Notes: generated by a model not told the origin, from the letters alone. Positions 32,501 to 43,570 are shown, counted from the first letter of the stretch. The stretch is DNA of 64,000 nt from Agelas oroides (GCA_949130485.1 OX422203.1:4919429-4983428), one strand, 5' to 3'. Program-made: numbers and translations.

Positions 32501-35500
32501 GTGCTTTGCATTATGCATAAAGTTTCATAGAAAAATAAAAATAAAAAAAATTTAGGCACAAAAAAGTATTAGCTTAGTCTTATGCTGCAGCAGGCCCGTA
32601 GGCTGTGGGGGGTCGGGGAGTCGGACGAACCCCCCCGCTAAGACAGATCGAGTTCCGCCAAGTCGGCACACTCTGTCCCAGGCTCTCGCACACGCGCGCA
32701 AAACATTTCCTCGATCACTTCCCGCTTCAAATGAGCTTATCTACGTACTGTACGTACATTACGTGCGTATGCTAGCACAAGTGCAAATGTGTGCTTGCTG
32801 AGGACTTGCACGCTAAGCATGAACGCTTCATGCTCACGCTTCACGCACATGCACGTTCATGCATTCTAAATTAACACGGTAGCTATAGTGTGGGCGATCT
32901 TGGACCCAGAAGCGAGGCTACGCCGTCAACAGTATGGTACAGTCAACAATTATGAATCTCACGAGTCGGGGCAGAAATTAACCCTATGCATATTGGAAAA
33001 CCCAGCAGGTAGACAAACGTCGCAATGAGAACGGTGACTTATCTGCACACTTGCACCCAAGACTGCTGATTGAACTAGATTCTCTTGTAATGTAATACTG
33101 CAACGCATACATGTCAGTTTGTCAGACTCGACGTAGCACCATATTTTGGCCCAAAACTGGTCTCATCCAGAAGCAATCTCAGAGCACCAAAATTTTCTGG
33201 GGGAGGGGGGGGGGGGGGGGGGGGGGGGGGGTGAGCATGCCCTCAGACCCCTACTAGTTTAATACGCATGCACAATCTGTGGTCAACTTCCAGGACCCCC
33301 ACCCCCATTGGCTAATCAGCCTACAGGTCTGGCAGGTCTACATGCAGTGAGCTATTTTCAAGGTCACCAGATGAGATGGTTCAGACTAGTTATGTTAAGC
33401 ATGCATGGTGGGCACCACTTGGTGAGCTCCACAAAACACCCTTGGTTGAATGCCAATTACCTAGCACCCCATGCATTCTAGACTAAGCCATGCAAGCACT
33501 ACTATGCTACTGCTCAAGACAACACATCTGAACCACTAGATCTTTTGCTAGAACACCCTCACAGATGTGGTTACATATTGTAGGATCATGGTTGTAAGAT
33601 GCCAGGCTTATCTAATATGCAATCAGTAATAACAAGATCAAGGCCGGCGGAAGCGGTCCAGCCGGTCCGGTTTTGGCCGGACCACTTTTTCACTCAAGCA
33701 AAAAAAAAAAAAATGTTCCTTGTAGGCTTCGATCAGTGCTTTACGGCATGGCAGAGAAAGTCATCGAAGTACAGTAATTTTTTTAAATTTTTTAATTTTT
33801 ATAATAGTTTATGCAAGGAGCAAGGGTTACATAAAATAGCAAGGCGTGCTAATACCAGTATGTAACCGTGCAGAAATATACTATGAGTGTGAAATAAAGG
33901 AAGGGGTATCTAACATGTAAACACACTAAGTGATGACTGAAAAGAGTGCAGAGTATGTGAAGAGGTTAATTCCATTTCCTGATGGTATCTGGTACAAAGG
34001 AGTGGGCAAATGCTGAGGTTCTGCAGAAAGGCTGGTGAAGCAGGGATGGTCTCGAGGAATATGGCACAGTAGATCTTTGGACCACGATCTCAGGGGGAAA
34101 ATAGCAGAGGTTGTTGACAATCTTGAACATATGACTCAGCTTCAAATAGAGACGCCGATTCTCGAGGGAGGGCACCTTACACACGTCCAATAGCTCAGAG
34201 TATCCCAAGTTCCAGTTTTTGCAGCAAACCCGCAGTGCAAACTTCTGGATGTTCTCGAGAGAGCTAATATCTTTATACAAATGTGGGTCCCAAACTTGAG
34301 CCGCGTACTCTGTGTGGGGTCTGACAAGTGAGAGGTAAAGGTGGAGCAGGGTGGAAGGGTCAGAATGTTGGTAGTATCGTCTGTACAGAAGACCAATGAT
34401 TTTGCGAGCCTTGCTACAAACTTCCTGTATGTGAGGTGACCACTGCAAACTGGAGGACATAAGAACACCAAGGTACTTGAAAGTTGAGACAGTTTCAAGT
34501 GGAGAGCCATTGAGATGAAGAGGTGTAGCGGGAAGACAATGAGTCCTTTTCCTTGAAATTAGCATGGACTTACATTTGGAGGTATTAAATGTCATCTTGT
34601 TTGTTGAAGCCCAGTTACTGATAGAGTCTATGTCCCTTTGGAGAAAGAGGTAGTCCTCGCTGGTACAAATAGGTCGGTAGAGCAGGATGTCATCTGCATA
34701 GAGTACCAAGGTGCTTCCTTGTGAGATGTTTGCTTTGACAATATCATCGATGTAGATCAGAAAGAGGATTGGACCAAGAATTGACCCTTGAGGGACACCA
34801 GATGTCACAGGAGAGGTTTCTGACGATACTCCATTCAGCACTACCTTGTGTTGTCGACCAGCCAGGTAATTGTGAAGCCATACATACACATTGTGGGCTA
34901 GGTTGAGTACTTTGAGTTTAGAGAGCAAGGGCTCATGGGGAACGGAGTCAAATGCCTTGCGGAAGTCGAAAAACACAGCTCCTACCTCATGGTTTCTCTC
35001 CATGTGTTGGAACCAGTCATGTGTCACGTGCAGAAGTGCAGAGACAGTTGACTTTCCCTTCTGGAATCCCCACTGGCAATTAGCTAGAGGGCTGTGTTCG
35101 GATAGATGGCTGTTAATGTAAAACACAAGATGGCGTTCCAGAACTTTGCTTAAGATGGGGAGTAGAGAGATTGGGCAGAAGTCAGATGTATTTCTAGCCC
35201 TTGACACTTTGGGGATGGGCACTATTGCAGATTTTTTCCAGTTTGAAGGGGGCTTGCCACATGCAATGGAGTGGTTAAAAGTTTGGTGATTGATGGGGCG
35301 ATGGAATATGCGGTGGACTTAAGCATGCGAGCAGAGATGCCATCTAATCCATTTGCTTTGGATGTGTCCAGAGACTGTAGCATGGTGCGTATTTCCTCTT
35401 CTGTACATAGAATGTCAGATGGGCATTCATTATTTACGTCAGGGGTGGTGGTGGTGACTGGAGGTGATGATCCATTGAAGCAACTAGTAAAATAGTCATT

Positions 35501-38500
35501 CAATGCGTTTGCTTTTTGTTCATCTGTTGCACATGAGTTTCCATTGTGGTTCAGAGTACCGACAGATGTATCCCGACCGTCAAGGGCCTTAATGGACTTC
35601 CAGAAACACTTTGGATTAGATAAGTTTAAATTGTTGAAGAATTTCTTTTTTGCTTGCCAGAGTTGGGATGTTACTCTGTTTCGAATATGCTTGTATTGCA
35701 TCCATATCCTTGGTGAGTTTGGTATTTTTAGCTCTTTTGAATGCTGCATTTTTCCTTCGAATGCACTGGGATATGGACTTGTTGATCCATGGTCGGTTAC
35801 GGCGTTTGGGTGGAAGAACTTTTGTTGGGATGCATTGTTCCATAATTGACATGTACATGTCCTGCCATTGTGTAGAGTGTTGGTCAATATCTTCACAATA
35901 CAGTGAGTCCCAATCTGTTTGTGAAATCAAATGGTTGGCTTTTGAAAAATCTGCATGAGCATATCGCCATACGGTTCGTTTCTTGGTATTTGAGCGCTGA
36001 GTGCCGCCTTTATGACTAATTGTAAGCCTAAGTCCATCGTGGTCAGAGTTGGCCAGTGGAGGGATAGTGGTGCAGGAGACGGATTGGGGGGGTGATGATA
36101 CTAGAGCAAGATCAATAAGAGAGCTGTTACCATTTGGAGAAGTATGAGTACAATCTGTAACGACTTGGGTTAAGTTGAAAAGATCCATAATATTACAAAC
36201 CTTAGAAAATAGGGGATGATCATGGTTATTCATATTGACGTTGAAATCTCCGATCAGTACAAAATGAGAAAACTGATATAAACGGAGAGAGGCAAGAAAA
36301 TTACAAAGCGTATCAAAAATAAAACCTTGAGAGTCTGGGGGGCGATAAAAAATGGTGATACAAAAAGAAAACTTTAAAAAACTAATCTCTATGGGAAGGA
36401 TTTCCAAGCCGTTACAATTGTCTGTGGGCAGCTCTCTGACTACAAACATATCCTTTATATACAAAAGCACCCCTCCACCGTGTCTGTGACGATCCTTGCG
36501 AAAAACATGGTAACCAGGAATGGAGATTTCATTGTCAGGTATATCAGCACAGAGCCAGGATTCCACAATGGAGACGTCAGGATTGTGTGTTTCAACAATT
36601 GCACAGAGCTCATCTAATTTAGGTATAAGGCTTCTCGCATTGAAGTATACAATTAACAGATTGTTCTTTTTAGTACACGTTACCACCCTAGGAATTGGAA
36701 TGCCATGAGAGTTTTCACCCTCCACGTAAACTGAAGATAGTCATAACTGACTATCTTCAGTTTACGTGGAGGGTGAAAACTCTCATGGCGCATAATAACG
36801 CGACGACTCGCTACAGTGCGCTAGCCACAACAGATCGTCCGTGGTATCATCCACAGGCTTGGAGTCATGCACAGCGGTGCGAGTATGAGATCGAGACTAG
36901 GGCGTGGTTCTGCGCGCGCGCACAACACGTGTAGCGTAACGACTTGCAGCTGCAAATTTCAATAATGTGTCGGTCACTGTTTATAATTGTACTGTAGTGT
37001 ATTTGCAATCCTTTTAACATGCATATACTATAGTGAATTTATAACATGTACCTTGCCATGATAGACAAGTGTCCCAAAATGCACCAGAATCGATCTCAGA
37101 GCGTCTAAAATTCCCAAAAAATTTCTGGGGGGCATGCCCCCAGACCCCCCCCCCCCCCCAGCAGATGCGCACTTCGCGCGCATTGCCACGACCACTTAAT
37201 TTAGCTTGCTCCGGGCCTGAAGATAAACTTCTCATAACTGTCTCTTCAGCCTATCTATGCACTCGAAATTACGCCCCCTTCGATTATAAGCCCCCCTTAC
37301 TATTTGCAAAAAAATTTTGACAATAAGAATGGAAGAACTCTGCGACTTCGACGAACGAGAGGAAGGTTAGAACTCACCGTACCACCCTATATAGAATCTA
37401 GCTACCTACTGGCCAGCGATACACCGACAAAGCGATTGGCTGCGCGGCGGCAGGCTCGTAGCTAGACTAAGCTGGTGGTGGTGCGAAAACTGCATCGCGT
37501 TTTCTGACCGCACACACTCTGCGCCTTCATTGATCCATGATCCTTTGCCCTGCAGGACTGAGTCACTATGAGCTTCATCGCAATTAAGCCGCACGAGACG
37601 CTGACGGACAATTCTGCCATTGCTGTTTCCCCTCGCGCGCTCCACAGCGAGGAAAGTGCATGGGCGTACAAACGAGACTAATTACAATTATAAGCCCCCC
37701 CCCATGCATACTTGTAGCTAAATCTAATCAGGAAAAAAAGGGGGGCGTAATTTCGAGTGAGTACGGTACAACCAAACTACTGCTCTCACCCATACTTAAC
37801 TGAGATCCCTCCCCCAGTCCCTGTCACCCAACCCAGGGTATAAAATTGTCTGTGGAGAGAAAAAAATACACTTGTGTGATCTAAAACAAATAGCTACTTA
37901 TTGCTGATGTTTTGACTGAATGCTCCAGTCGTCATCAGGAATAAGTCAAATGTCTGCAAGTTATTTTCCAAGCTCAAGTTGGTAACAGATAACCGGCTTC
38001 TCTTCATTTATGCAGAAGCCAACTGAGAATCTACTTATTAAACCACAAAACAACACTATGCTCAGATCTGGTGAGTTTACATCATATCACGGACACACTT
38101 TCATGTGCTCCTAGGCACACATTTTCATCGAAAATTGGCGACAAGTGCATGTGGGTACAGGCCTTAGTACAAAGCTAAAGTGGCTCAGAGTGTTGCCTTT
38201 TGCACTTCCCACTTACTAGCCGCTGTTATTCCAGCAGAACTAGCTAGTAGTATCATAGCTGCATAGTGCTTATATATACTGATGGTCTGTATTATTACTT
38301 TTCCCAGGACCTATAGTTTAGCAATATATGAAGCACAGCTCTATACATGTACCATGCTCCAAATACAGCATCAACATAGCTGTCATACCTACCTACATAG
38401 TTCTGGGATCAGTACTCGGGGGTGTTCTTCTGGCTGCATGACAGAAAAGATGCTGACAAGGACACTATGTGGCTATATGAACCCTTGTTTCCTGGAAGAA

Positions 38501-38631
38501 CATTGAGCTGAATAACAAGATCAGTGTTTGCAACAGCTAACTAAGCTGTTACAGCAACTCACATAAGTCTCTTTACCATCCCCACCCTTCTCTCCTCCCT
38601 CAGAATAGCTTTCCTTCCTCTCAACACTCAT
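25229..38631 (-). CDS. APIP: Methylthioribulose-1-phosphate dehydratase, copy 2 (canonical active site)
   Basis: Ten exons: 38563-38631, 38393-38433, 37790-37849, 28795-28843, 28411-28469, 28157-28215, 27892-28027, 26822-26882, 25393-25499 and 25229-25307 (stop 25229-25231). Lengths equal copy 1 exon for exon; 239 residues. It dehydrates 5-methylthioribulose-1-phosphate in cytosolic methionine salvage; the human orthologue is APIP. Key residues are all present: GTGGGIS, SQCTPLF (substrate Cys), VIHSHSK (two zinc His), HQEMIKG (catalytic Glu) and RRHGVYVWG (third zinc His). Intron 3 is about 8.9 kb because two LINEs and several MITEs have inserted; the same intron in copy 1 is about 3.9 kb. 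This is probably the functional gene of the pair. Confidence 0.92.
25675..25806. repeat. Minisatellite, 19-bp unit
   Basis: About seven copies of GCCATGTTGTAGC(A/G)TATA(T/C), with single-base variants, in intron 8 of MTNB copy 2. It directly follows a degraded relative of the structured repeat seen at 12215 and 13176. Confidence 0.9.
25807..26820. other. Intron of MTNB copy 2, no gene seen
   Basis: Holds (CA)n at about 26473-26504 and (TG)n at 26726-26740. No coding segment recognised. Confidence 0.5.
27001..27797. mobile_element. Mutator-like element, 9-bp target duplication
   Basis: 797 bp with imperfect ends TAGCCTTGTTCCCAGG and CCTGGGAACGAGGCTA. Exact 9-bp flanks ATGTGGAAT at 26992-27000 and 27798-27806. 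Lies between exons 8 and 7 of MTNB copy 2, about 95 bp from exon 7. No transposase recognised. Confidence 0.85.
28850..29958. other. Intron 3 of MTNB copy 2, minor repeats
   Basis: Two short inverted repeats with CCTGG/AGGCTA-type ends lie at about 29073-29142 and 29258-29335 and look like decayed relatives of the Mutator-like MITEs. Nothing else recognised. Confidence 0.45.
29959..30175. mobile_element. Mutator-like MITE, TAGTCTCGC family, decayed
   Basis: About 217 bp, clearly related to 19737-20012 (shared GGTCTGGTCA, TTGCTGTGACCAATG, GTGTTTAGCGGATGTCA and GTGCTGTTTGATAATTGCG). The right end is shortened to about CTTGCGAGACTGA, and the 9-bp flanks no longer match well. Confidence 0.75.
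30240..32551 (+). mobile_element. LINE 1 (CR1/Jockey-type non-LTR retrotransposon), 5'-truncated and rearranged
   Basis: A 5'-truncated element ending in an A-rich (AAATA)-like tail at about 32529-32551. It keeps the end of the APE-type endonuclease ([15 protein letters not shown], with SDH, about 30290-30345) and most of the reverse transcriptase. About 340 bp at 30790-31150 lies in inverted orientation: it encodes, on the minus strand, the linker that should precede the RT ([10 protein letters not shown]... and [18 protein letters not shown]). Several frameshifts break the frame. The insertion-free site is in MTNB copy 1 near 19520. Confidence 0.85.
31174..32130 (+). pseudogene. LINE 1 reverse transcriptase
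   Basis: A 318-codon open stretch with RT motifs [52 protein letters not shown], the catalytic YADDLLLY and [16 protein letters not shown] frame change near 32100 moves the C-terminal part ([19 protein letters not shown]...) to another frame ending at 32429. Minus-strand frames across it are shadows. Confidence 0.85.
32552..33620. other. Intron sequence with G-run, no gene
   Basis: A G-run of about 33 bases (about 33199-33231) lies in a member of the family with CTGGGGGAGCATGCCCCCAG-like centres. 33420-33610 is paralogous to the MITE-free flanks at 20013-20210 of MTNB copy 1. Confidence 0.5.
33966..35222 (-). pseudogene. LINE 2 reverse transcriptase
   Basis: 418 codons with [52 protein letters not shown], catalytic [24 protein letters not shown] and a C-terminal [16 protein letters not shown] block. 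A frameshift near 35230 separates it from the upstream linker frame. Related to LINE 1 in this window and to the 42850-43330 and 40490-40890 fragments. Confidence 0.88.
35616..36725 (-). pseudogene. LINE 2 endonuclease and linker
   Basis: Endonuclease motifs in order: [54 protein letters not shown] and NSDHDGLRL (catalytic His). The linker [19 protein letters not shown] follows. The frame leaves the linker near 35700, where the continuation ([26 protein letters not shown]) is in the frame 35222-35896. The apparent start is a GTG in the hairpin; the true ATG may be missing. Confidence 0.85.
36702..36789. repeat. Hairpin with 42-bp perfect arms at the LINE 2 5' end
   Basis: Arms 36702-36743 and 36748-36789 are exact reverse complements around a 4-base spacer. 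The first arm covers the first codons of the LINE frame (EGENSHG). Confidence 0.95.
37256..37770. mobile_element. MITE-like insertion with CGAAATTACGCCCCC ends
   Basis: Left ACTCGAAATTACGCCCCC and right GGGGGCGTAATTTCGAGT are inverted; the right end continues to GAGTACGGTA. In MTNB copy 1 the matching site (about 20270-20290) is uninterrupted, so this is an insertion about 20 bp upstream (in plus coordinates) of exon 3 of copy 2. Confidence 0.6.
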
Positions 38632-38825
38632 GATCTACACACCATAAATTGTGATAATCACCTGCTCATGTTGGCAAGCATATCAACAAGTTATCCTTCG
38701 AAGAGGCTTAACAACAAAGTGCTAATATGAAAAATGCATTCCAACACTTAATGATGCATTCCAACACTATGATGTTATTACATATAACTGCAGTGTATAT
38801 ATAGACACTGAACAACAGTTATATA

Positions 38826-38979
38826 CCAGCCGTGAAACAGGCGTGCAGATTACTTCATTTGGAAGACAATGTGGTTACAAGTGCTCAGTGGTTGTTGGCC
38901 TTTCGTGGTTTTAGCACTTGTAACCACATTGTCTTCACGAAACCAAATGAAGTAATCGGCATGCCTGTTTCACGACTGG
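38826..38979. repeat. Large foldback
   Basis: Arms 38826-38886 and about 38913-38979 are near-exact reverse complements of about 60 bp (CCAGCCGTGAAACAGGC..., AGACAATGTGGTTACAAGTGCT) around a loop of about 26 bases; the right arm has a small insertion. It begins about 195 bp upstream of the MTNB copy 2 start. Confidence 0.85.
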
Positions 38980-38984
38980 TATGT

Positions 38985-39330
38985 AACCCCTTGGAGTCCT
39001 CAGCCACCCCCAAACTAACAAAGCAGCGCTGGACGCTCTCAAGGACGACGTGCAACAGCTGAAGTCCTCTATCCATGGCTATTCTACACAAAACAGACAC
39101 GCCAAGCCTTCATATGCCAAGATGGCGGCTGCTTCCAACTCAAGGAAAAACCACCTCATAAACCCACTAAAGCCCCCCATCCAGCTGGTGAGTCCCCAAG
39201 TATAGCAGCTAAGGTTAAGGTCGCTGGTGCCAGGAAAATATGGGGAACAATGCACGAAACTACTGTGAGATCTGTTAAAGGGGTTATTTCTAAGCTGTGC
39301 AAAATCGAGTCTGGGTTTAAAGTCAAGTGA
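38985..39330 (+). pseudogene. LINE ORF1-like remnant
   Basis: In one frame: KAALDALKDDVQQLKSS, then SYAKMAAASNSRKNH. In another frame: VAGARKIWGTMHETTVRSV with a CKIESGFKVK end and a stop. The second block resembles the C-terminal part of ORF1 proteins of some animal LINEs (KxWGTxxxxT). At least one frameshift separates them. Identification is tentative. Confidence 0.45.
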
Positions 39331-39339
39331 AACACGGAG

Positions 39340-40480
39340 GTTTGGGGCACTGAGATTGGTCCGGCGGCCGCCGGACCTGCTGGACGCCGGACCTGCCGGA
39401 CCTGCTCCTACGGCCCTGCTATATCTGGACTAAATCTTAAAAAACTTCTTGACAACAGCGTATTATTTACTGTGTGTGAAAGTTTAATATGGAAGTTCAG
39501 CTGTATATATACATGCGCTCATGCGTATGCGTCGTGTTTATCTATAATCGCATGTCCTGATTGTCCTCAAAATGTGTGGGTGTGCTACAATTTTATAGGT
39601 GTGGTTTCCTGGGTGTTCGTTATTTAGAGGCAATTGTACGTTGTGGAGTTCGAATCTTGTCCGCTGTCCGGAATCAAGAAGCGTCTGGTTCTCGGTAATT
39701 AACCCTCGGCGCGCATGCGCAGCGAGGGTTACAGTACTTGGTCTGTGTGTCTGTGTGTCGGTCTGTCTGTCTGTGTGTCTGTTACTCAACATCTCACTTT
39801 TCACGCGATTATTTGTGCCACAAACGATACTAACCTTCTCAGCGGCGGATGAAGGTCGAAAATTTTAAGCGATTTATTCCGAAAATGCTTCATTGCGAAG
39901 CTACAGCGTTTCCTGTTGGTACGGCTACATGATAAGTCGGCCATTTTTTACTCCACGGAAAACGCGCATGCGTATGAATCTGGAAAATGTAATCTTCACA
40001 TCAGAAGAAGCAATGATTGTCACCAGTTTGCAGTTAACAAGCATGCATGAACTGCATGTAATCGCTGATGTTTTAGCATGTTCAGTAGTAGCTATGGTGG
40101 CTCTCTCTTATTGTTATGCCGACCTTCCACATGGTCATGTACACAGGGTACATTATGTTAGTGCCTATTAAGCCATAAAGATAACAGGGCATCCAGGCAA
40201 TGTTCTCATCATCTGGAGTATTTGCCGTTTACTGGGCATGAGCACACATTCTTTTGATGAAGAAAGTACATGTTCAGGCTTGATTATTAGGTGCTAGAAA
40301 ACTAACAGGCATGAGACACCCACATGCCTACATATTTTGTGTAATCTAACAGCTTGTAACGATTTATGAAGAAAGTCAATACCCATCCCTATTGCCACCA
40401 TGTAGTTATAGTTTCTACTCAATTCAGTAAACTTGTAAGAGTCAAAGAGTGACCAGAATTACCCCGTTTTACCTTACTTA
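39340..40480. repeat. Dispersed-repeat-like region with open frames
   Basis: 39355-39415 holds a GGACCTGC-rich short repeat. From about 39690 a sequence starting with CCTCGGCGCGCATGCGCAGC and a TCTGTGTGTC tract leads into two plus frames (39599-39868 and 39893-40171) that look like one decayed coding sequence (VPQTILTFSAADEGRKF, then RKTRMRMNLENVIFTSEE and TSLQLTSMHELHVIADVLA). I do not recognise a function; the pattern is of a high-copy repeat. Confidence 0.4.
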
Positions 40481-40489
40481 TACAGTTAC

Positions 40490-40890
40490 TTGACAGATTG
40501 CAAGCTGTTGTCCTTGGGGGGTCCAATCAAGACCTTTACAAGTTGTATCTGGTGTCCCCCAAGGTTCTGTACTTGGCCTTCTGCTCTTCCTAGTTTATAC
40601 TGACAAAGTCGCTAATTCAGTACTGTCCAACACCATGCATGCTGATGACATTGCGATAATCAGGAACACCAGAGATTACACCATGCTACAAGATGACATC
40701 ACATTCATTGTAGAACTGGGTGCTGACAATCATCTGGTACTGAACCTCACTAAATGCTGCTACATTGTCTTCTCCAGAAAATGTAGCTATGCCGACAATG
40801 CAGTATCAGATTTATGTGTTGGTGACATTCACAGGATTTCATGCAGCTGTGCTGATGAGACTGTCCAGTGTAGCTACAATCTATAAAGCA
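40490..40890 (+). pseudogene. LINE reverse transcriptase fragment
   Basis: Frame with [40 protein letters not shown] (the catalytic box reads HADDI, the first Tyr being replaced) and LVLNLTKCCYIVFSRK. Truncated at both ends; the following KYLGV motif is not visible. Confidence 0.75.
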
Positions 40891-40899
40891 AACACGGAA

Positions 40900-42535
40900 G
40901 CAGGTTGTGATCTTCTTTCCAGCATACAATCAATGAATGTAACAGATAGGAAGGAATCAGGTCAGCCAGTGCTTTGGCTGTAGCCAGTGTAGGTCAATCT
41001 GCTGTCTGGGTTGGCCTTATACAGGCTGCTTCTTTACTACAGACAATTGCAATCTAGCGCTACCAGCTTGCTCAGGCTTACCCCCACTAGCATTGATTTC
41101 ACATTAGGGTGGAGCTAGTTTGTGGGTGTAGCTCACCAGAGTTTGTAGTAGATCTATGGGTGTGGTGTTTGGGAGGAGGCGCAGGCACTGCCCTCATTCG
41201 AGCACTAAAATTACACGTCACCATTTTTATATTCGTGGTTGTGATTTCTAGTACTTTTGCCGCCCGCCAACACCACCATCTGACACTGACACCAGTTTAA
41301 GTGACTCTGATGTCCCACTTACCATCCCCAAGGATGCAAAAGTGAAGTACTATGTGATAAATGGAACTCCAGGGCTAAGCATTGCCACCAAGAGAACACA
41401 CACTTGGACCCGGATTGCTTCCAGAACTCGAGCTAGAACTAGGAATTCAGTTAATACAGGGCCGTACATAACTTTTTCCATCTGGGTGGGCAGTGGGGGC
41501 AGTTGCCCCCACAAAATATAAGGCGTGGGGGCATAGCCCCCACAATCGCCCACAGTCATGACAGTGACACGGCAAGCCCCCTTTATTAGATACCGTATAC
41601 ATGATGTTTAATGCTAGTTAAACAAGGTTAATCGACAAACGGCTCTTGAACACATGCAATTACGTAATACTGGGCGGGCTTTGCGCATGCTCAGTCCACG
41701 CTTGTCCTTGGCAACCGCCTTTGCACTCATTGTTAGCCATTGCAGCTACCTTTTTCGCCTGTATCTACTCAAAAATTTTCCCACCCATGTACCCAACCCC
41801 CTCTTCAGACTACATTTCTCCGTCTTAATTAGACGTGATCTGAGCTGGGCCAATACCTGGAGGCTCCGCCCCCAGTGATTTACCCCCAAGCTTCGGACAA
41901 TGTGTCATTATAGTCGGGGGCAAGCTAATTACTGGTTGCATGTGCCTAATGCTAATAAACTGCCTCTGCTATTGAGAAGCTCTAGCCCTCCATTAGGCCC
42001 AGCTCACCCCCCACAAGAAAGGAGTATGGTATAATGCGTGGATTGCATCCAGCAGCCATGTATACGCACAGTAAGGAGATTAATCACAAATTGACACCAC
42101 TGCAGCTATAGCTAGATAGCGTAACCATTGTCCAGGCCAACTAGTCTCGAGTCTCGCAGCATGTCGCATAGATCCCGGCGCACGAGTGTCGAGTCTCGCT
42201 ACGTTGTGGCCCCGCCCCAAGCTCAGTAGGCCTATATAGTACTCAGCACTGGAAACTCAGAAGTTTGGACTCTTCAGCAACGGCCACTGCATGGCATGTG
42301 GACGTCTATACGAATTAGAGTCATACATGCGAAGACGTACAGATAACAATGATAACTGTAGTGCTGGTTTGGGCCAAAAGTGGCCTCAGAAGCAATCTCA
42401 GAGCATCTAATTTGCAAAATTTTCATGGGGGAGCATACCCCCAGACCCCCGTAGCATGTGCGTGCTTACGCACGCGCACAAATCGTTCGCCCCCCCCCCC
42501 CAATCTCAAATGTCTTCCGCCGCCGTTGCTATAGT
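40900..42535. other. Mostly repeat debris, no gene supported
   Basis: 41268-41440 has a frame with SDSDVPLTIPKDAKVKYYVI and INGTPGLSIATKRTHTWTRI that may be a decayed exon of unknown type. 41456-41560 and 42350-42530 belong to the family with GGGGGAGCAT(A/G)CCCCCAGAC centres and flanking low-complexity C-runs. Confidence 0.4.
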
Positions 42536-43570
42536 TTGAACTGTTTGTTTCTGTCATGGAATGACCTCAAGTAGGCCCAATTTGGCACCAGCATTGTCCA
42601 GCAACTTATTAGTCTGTGGGATAGGTGTTCGAACCCTTCTCCCATGCTTAGCTGTGCAGGACAGAAATCACACCATGGCAAAGGTGTTACAAATTGCACA
42701 ATAGCTCAACTAGGCCGGATAGGAATGTTTTGACCTCTTCACCAGCCTTTTCACCGATTGAATGGTCCGCTCCACTTGACCATTGCTCTGTGGAAATCTT
42801 TTTTTATTTTATTTTTTATTTATTTTTTTTTTATGATAATAAATTTGATGCATTAGCACAGGTCAATAGAAATAGCTATATATATATATATGAGCTAGTG
42901 TCAATCTAAAGACCTTACAACAAAACTGAACACCAACACAATAACAAGACGTAAGCTACGAATACAACTAGTTATGTAGGGCATGTTTAAAGGACAACAG
43001 AGAGTTCTTGCTGGCAACATCAAAGTGTAGGGAGTTCCAGGCCTCTATAGATGATGGAAAAAAAGAATATTTGAAGTGGTCAGTTCTGGCATGTAGAGGG
43101 GAGAGTTGTAGAGAGTTCTGGAGTCGGTTAGGATAGGGTGATAACCGCCTAACAAGTGGGGAATCATGATATGCAACCTTCCCTGTGAATGTTGAAGAGT
43201 AGGCAAAAATTTCCTTCTCGACGACAGTCGTGGGAGATGAGCCAGATTGAGGAGAAGGTCATAGTCGGCTCTCCAATTCTTGAGACAGACTCTCAGAGCA
43301 AATTTCTGTGTACCTTCAATAGCCAGAATCTTAGACTGTTTATGATGTGGTTGAGCTCACTCAAGCTTGCAAACCACACTGAGGACCTTTATCACTTTGG
43401 ACAGTTTCCAGTATTCCGTGTCAAGAAAACACTGACCTGAGTGCCTTGATCACTACTGCAGACATAGTGCTAGTCAGCTGTATCACCTCAGGGTATCTCA
43501 AGAAATAGTCCACTGTGAAAAGATAGTGAGCTCCATCAAGATGTTCATGTTGCTTGGGACTTCAACATAT
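42536..43570 (-). mobile_element. Ty3/gypsy-like integrase-region fossil, split by a LINE
   Basis: 42536-42795 and 43336-43570 match 54215-54680 in order. The latter encodes, on the minus strand, an integrase C-terminal region. The two halves here are separated by the LINE fragment at 42796-43335. Broken and old; flanking LTRs were not found. Confidence 0.7.
42796..43335 (-). mobile_element. 5'-truncated LINE inserted in the Ty3/gypsy fossil
   Basis: Minus-strand insertion. A T-rich run at 42797-42832 is its A-rich 3' end. 42950-43325 translates on the minus strand into the C-terminal tail of a LINE RT (KFALRVCLKNW, HIMIPHLLG-type blocks). The flanking bases (A)AATCTT occur on both sides and fit a short target duplication; the intact site is at about 54434-54440. 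Confidence 0.75.

Larger units (their letters stand above)
33777..36743 (-). mobile_element. LINE 2 (CR1/Jockey-type), nearly full second ORF
   Basis: Minus-strand element with a T-rich stretch (its 3' A-rich end) at about 33777-33800 and a 5' end within the 42-bp-arm hairpin at 36702-36789. It encodes an APE-type endonuclease and reverse transcriptase in three overlapping frames, so about two frameshifts have accumulated. Together with surrounding repeats (33620-37210) it is absent from the paralogous intron of MTNB copy 1, so it inserted after the gene duplicated, or was lost there. Confidence 0.85.
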
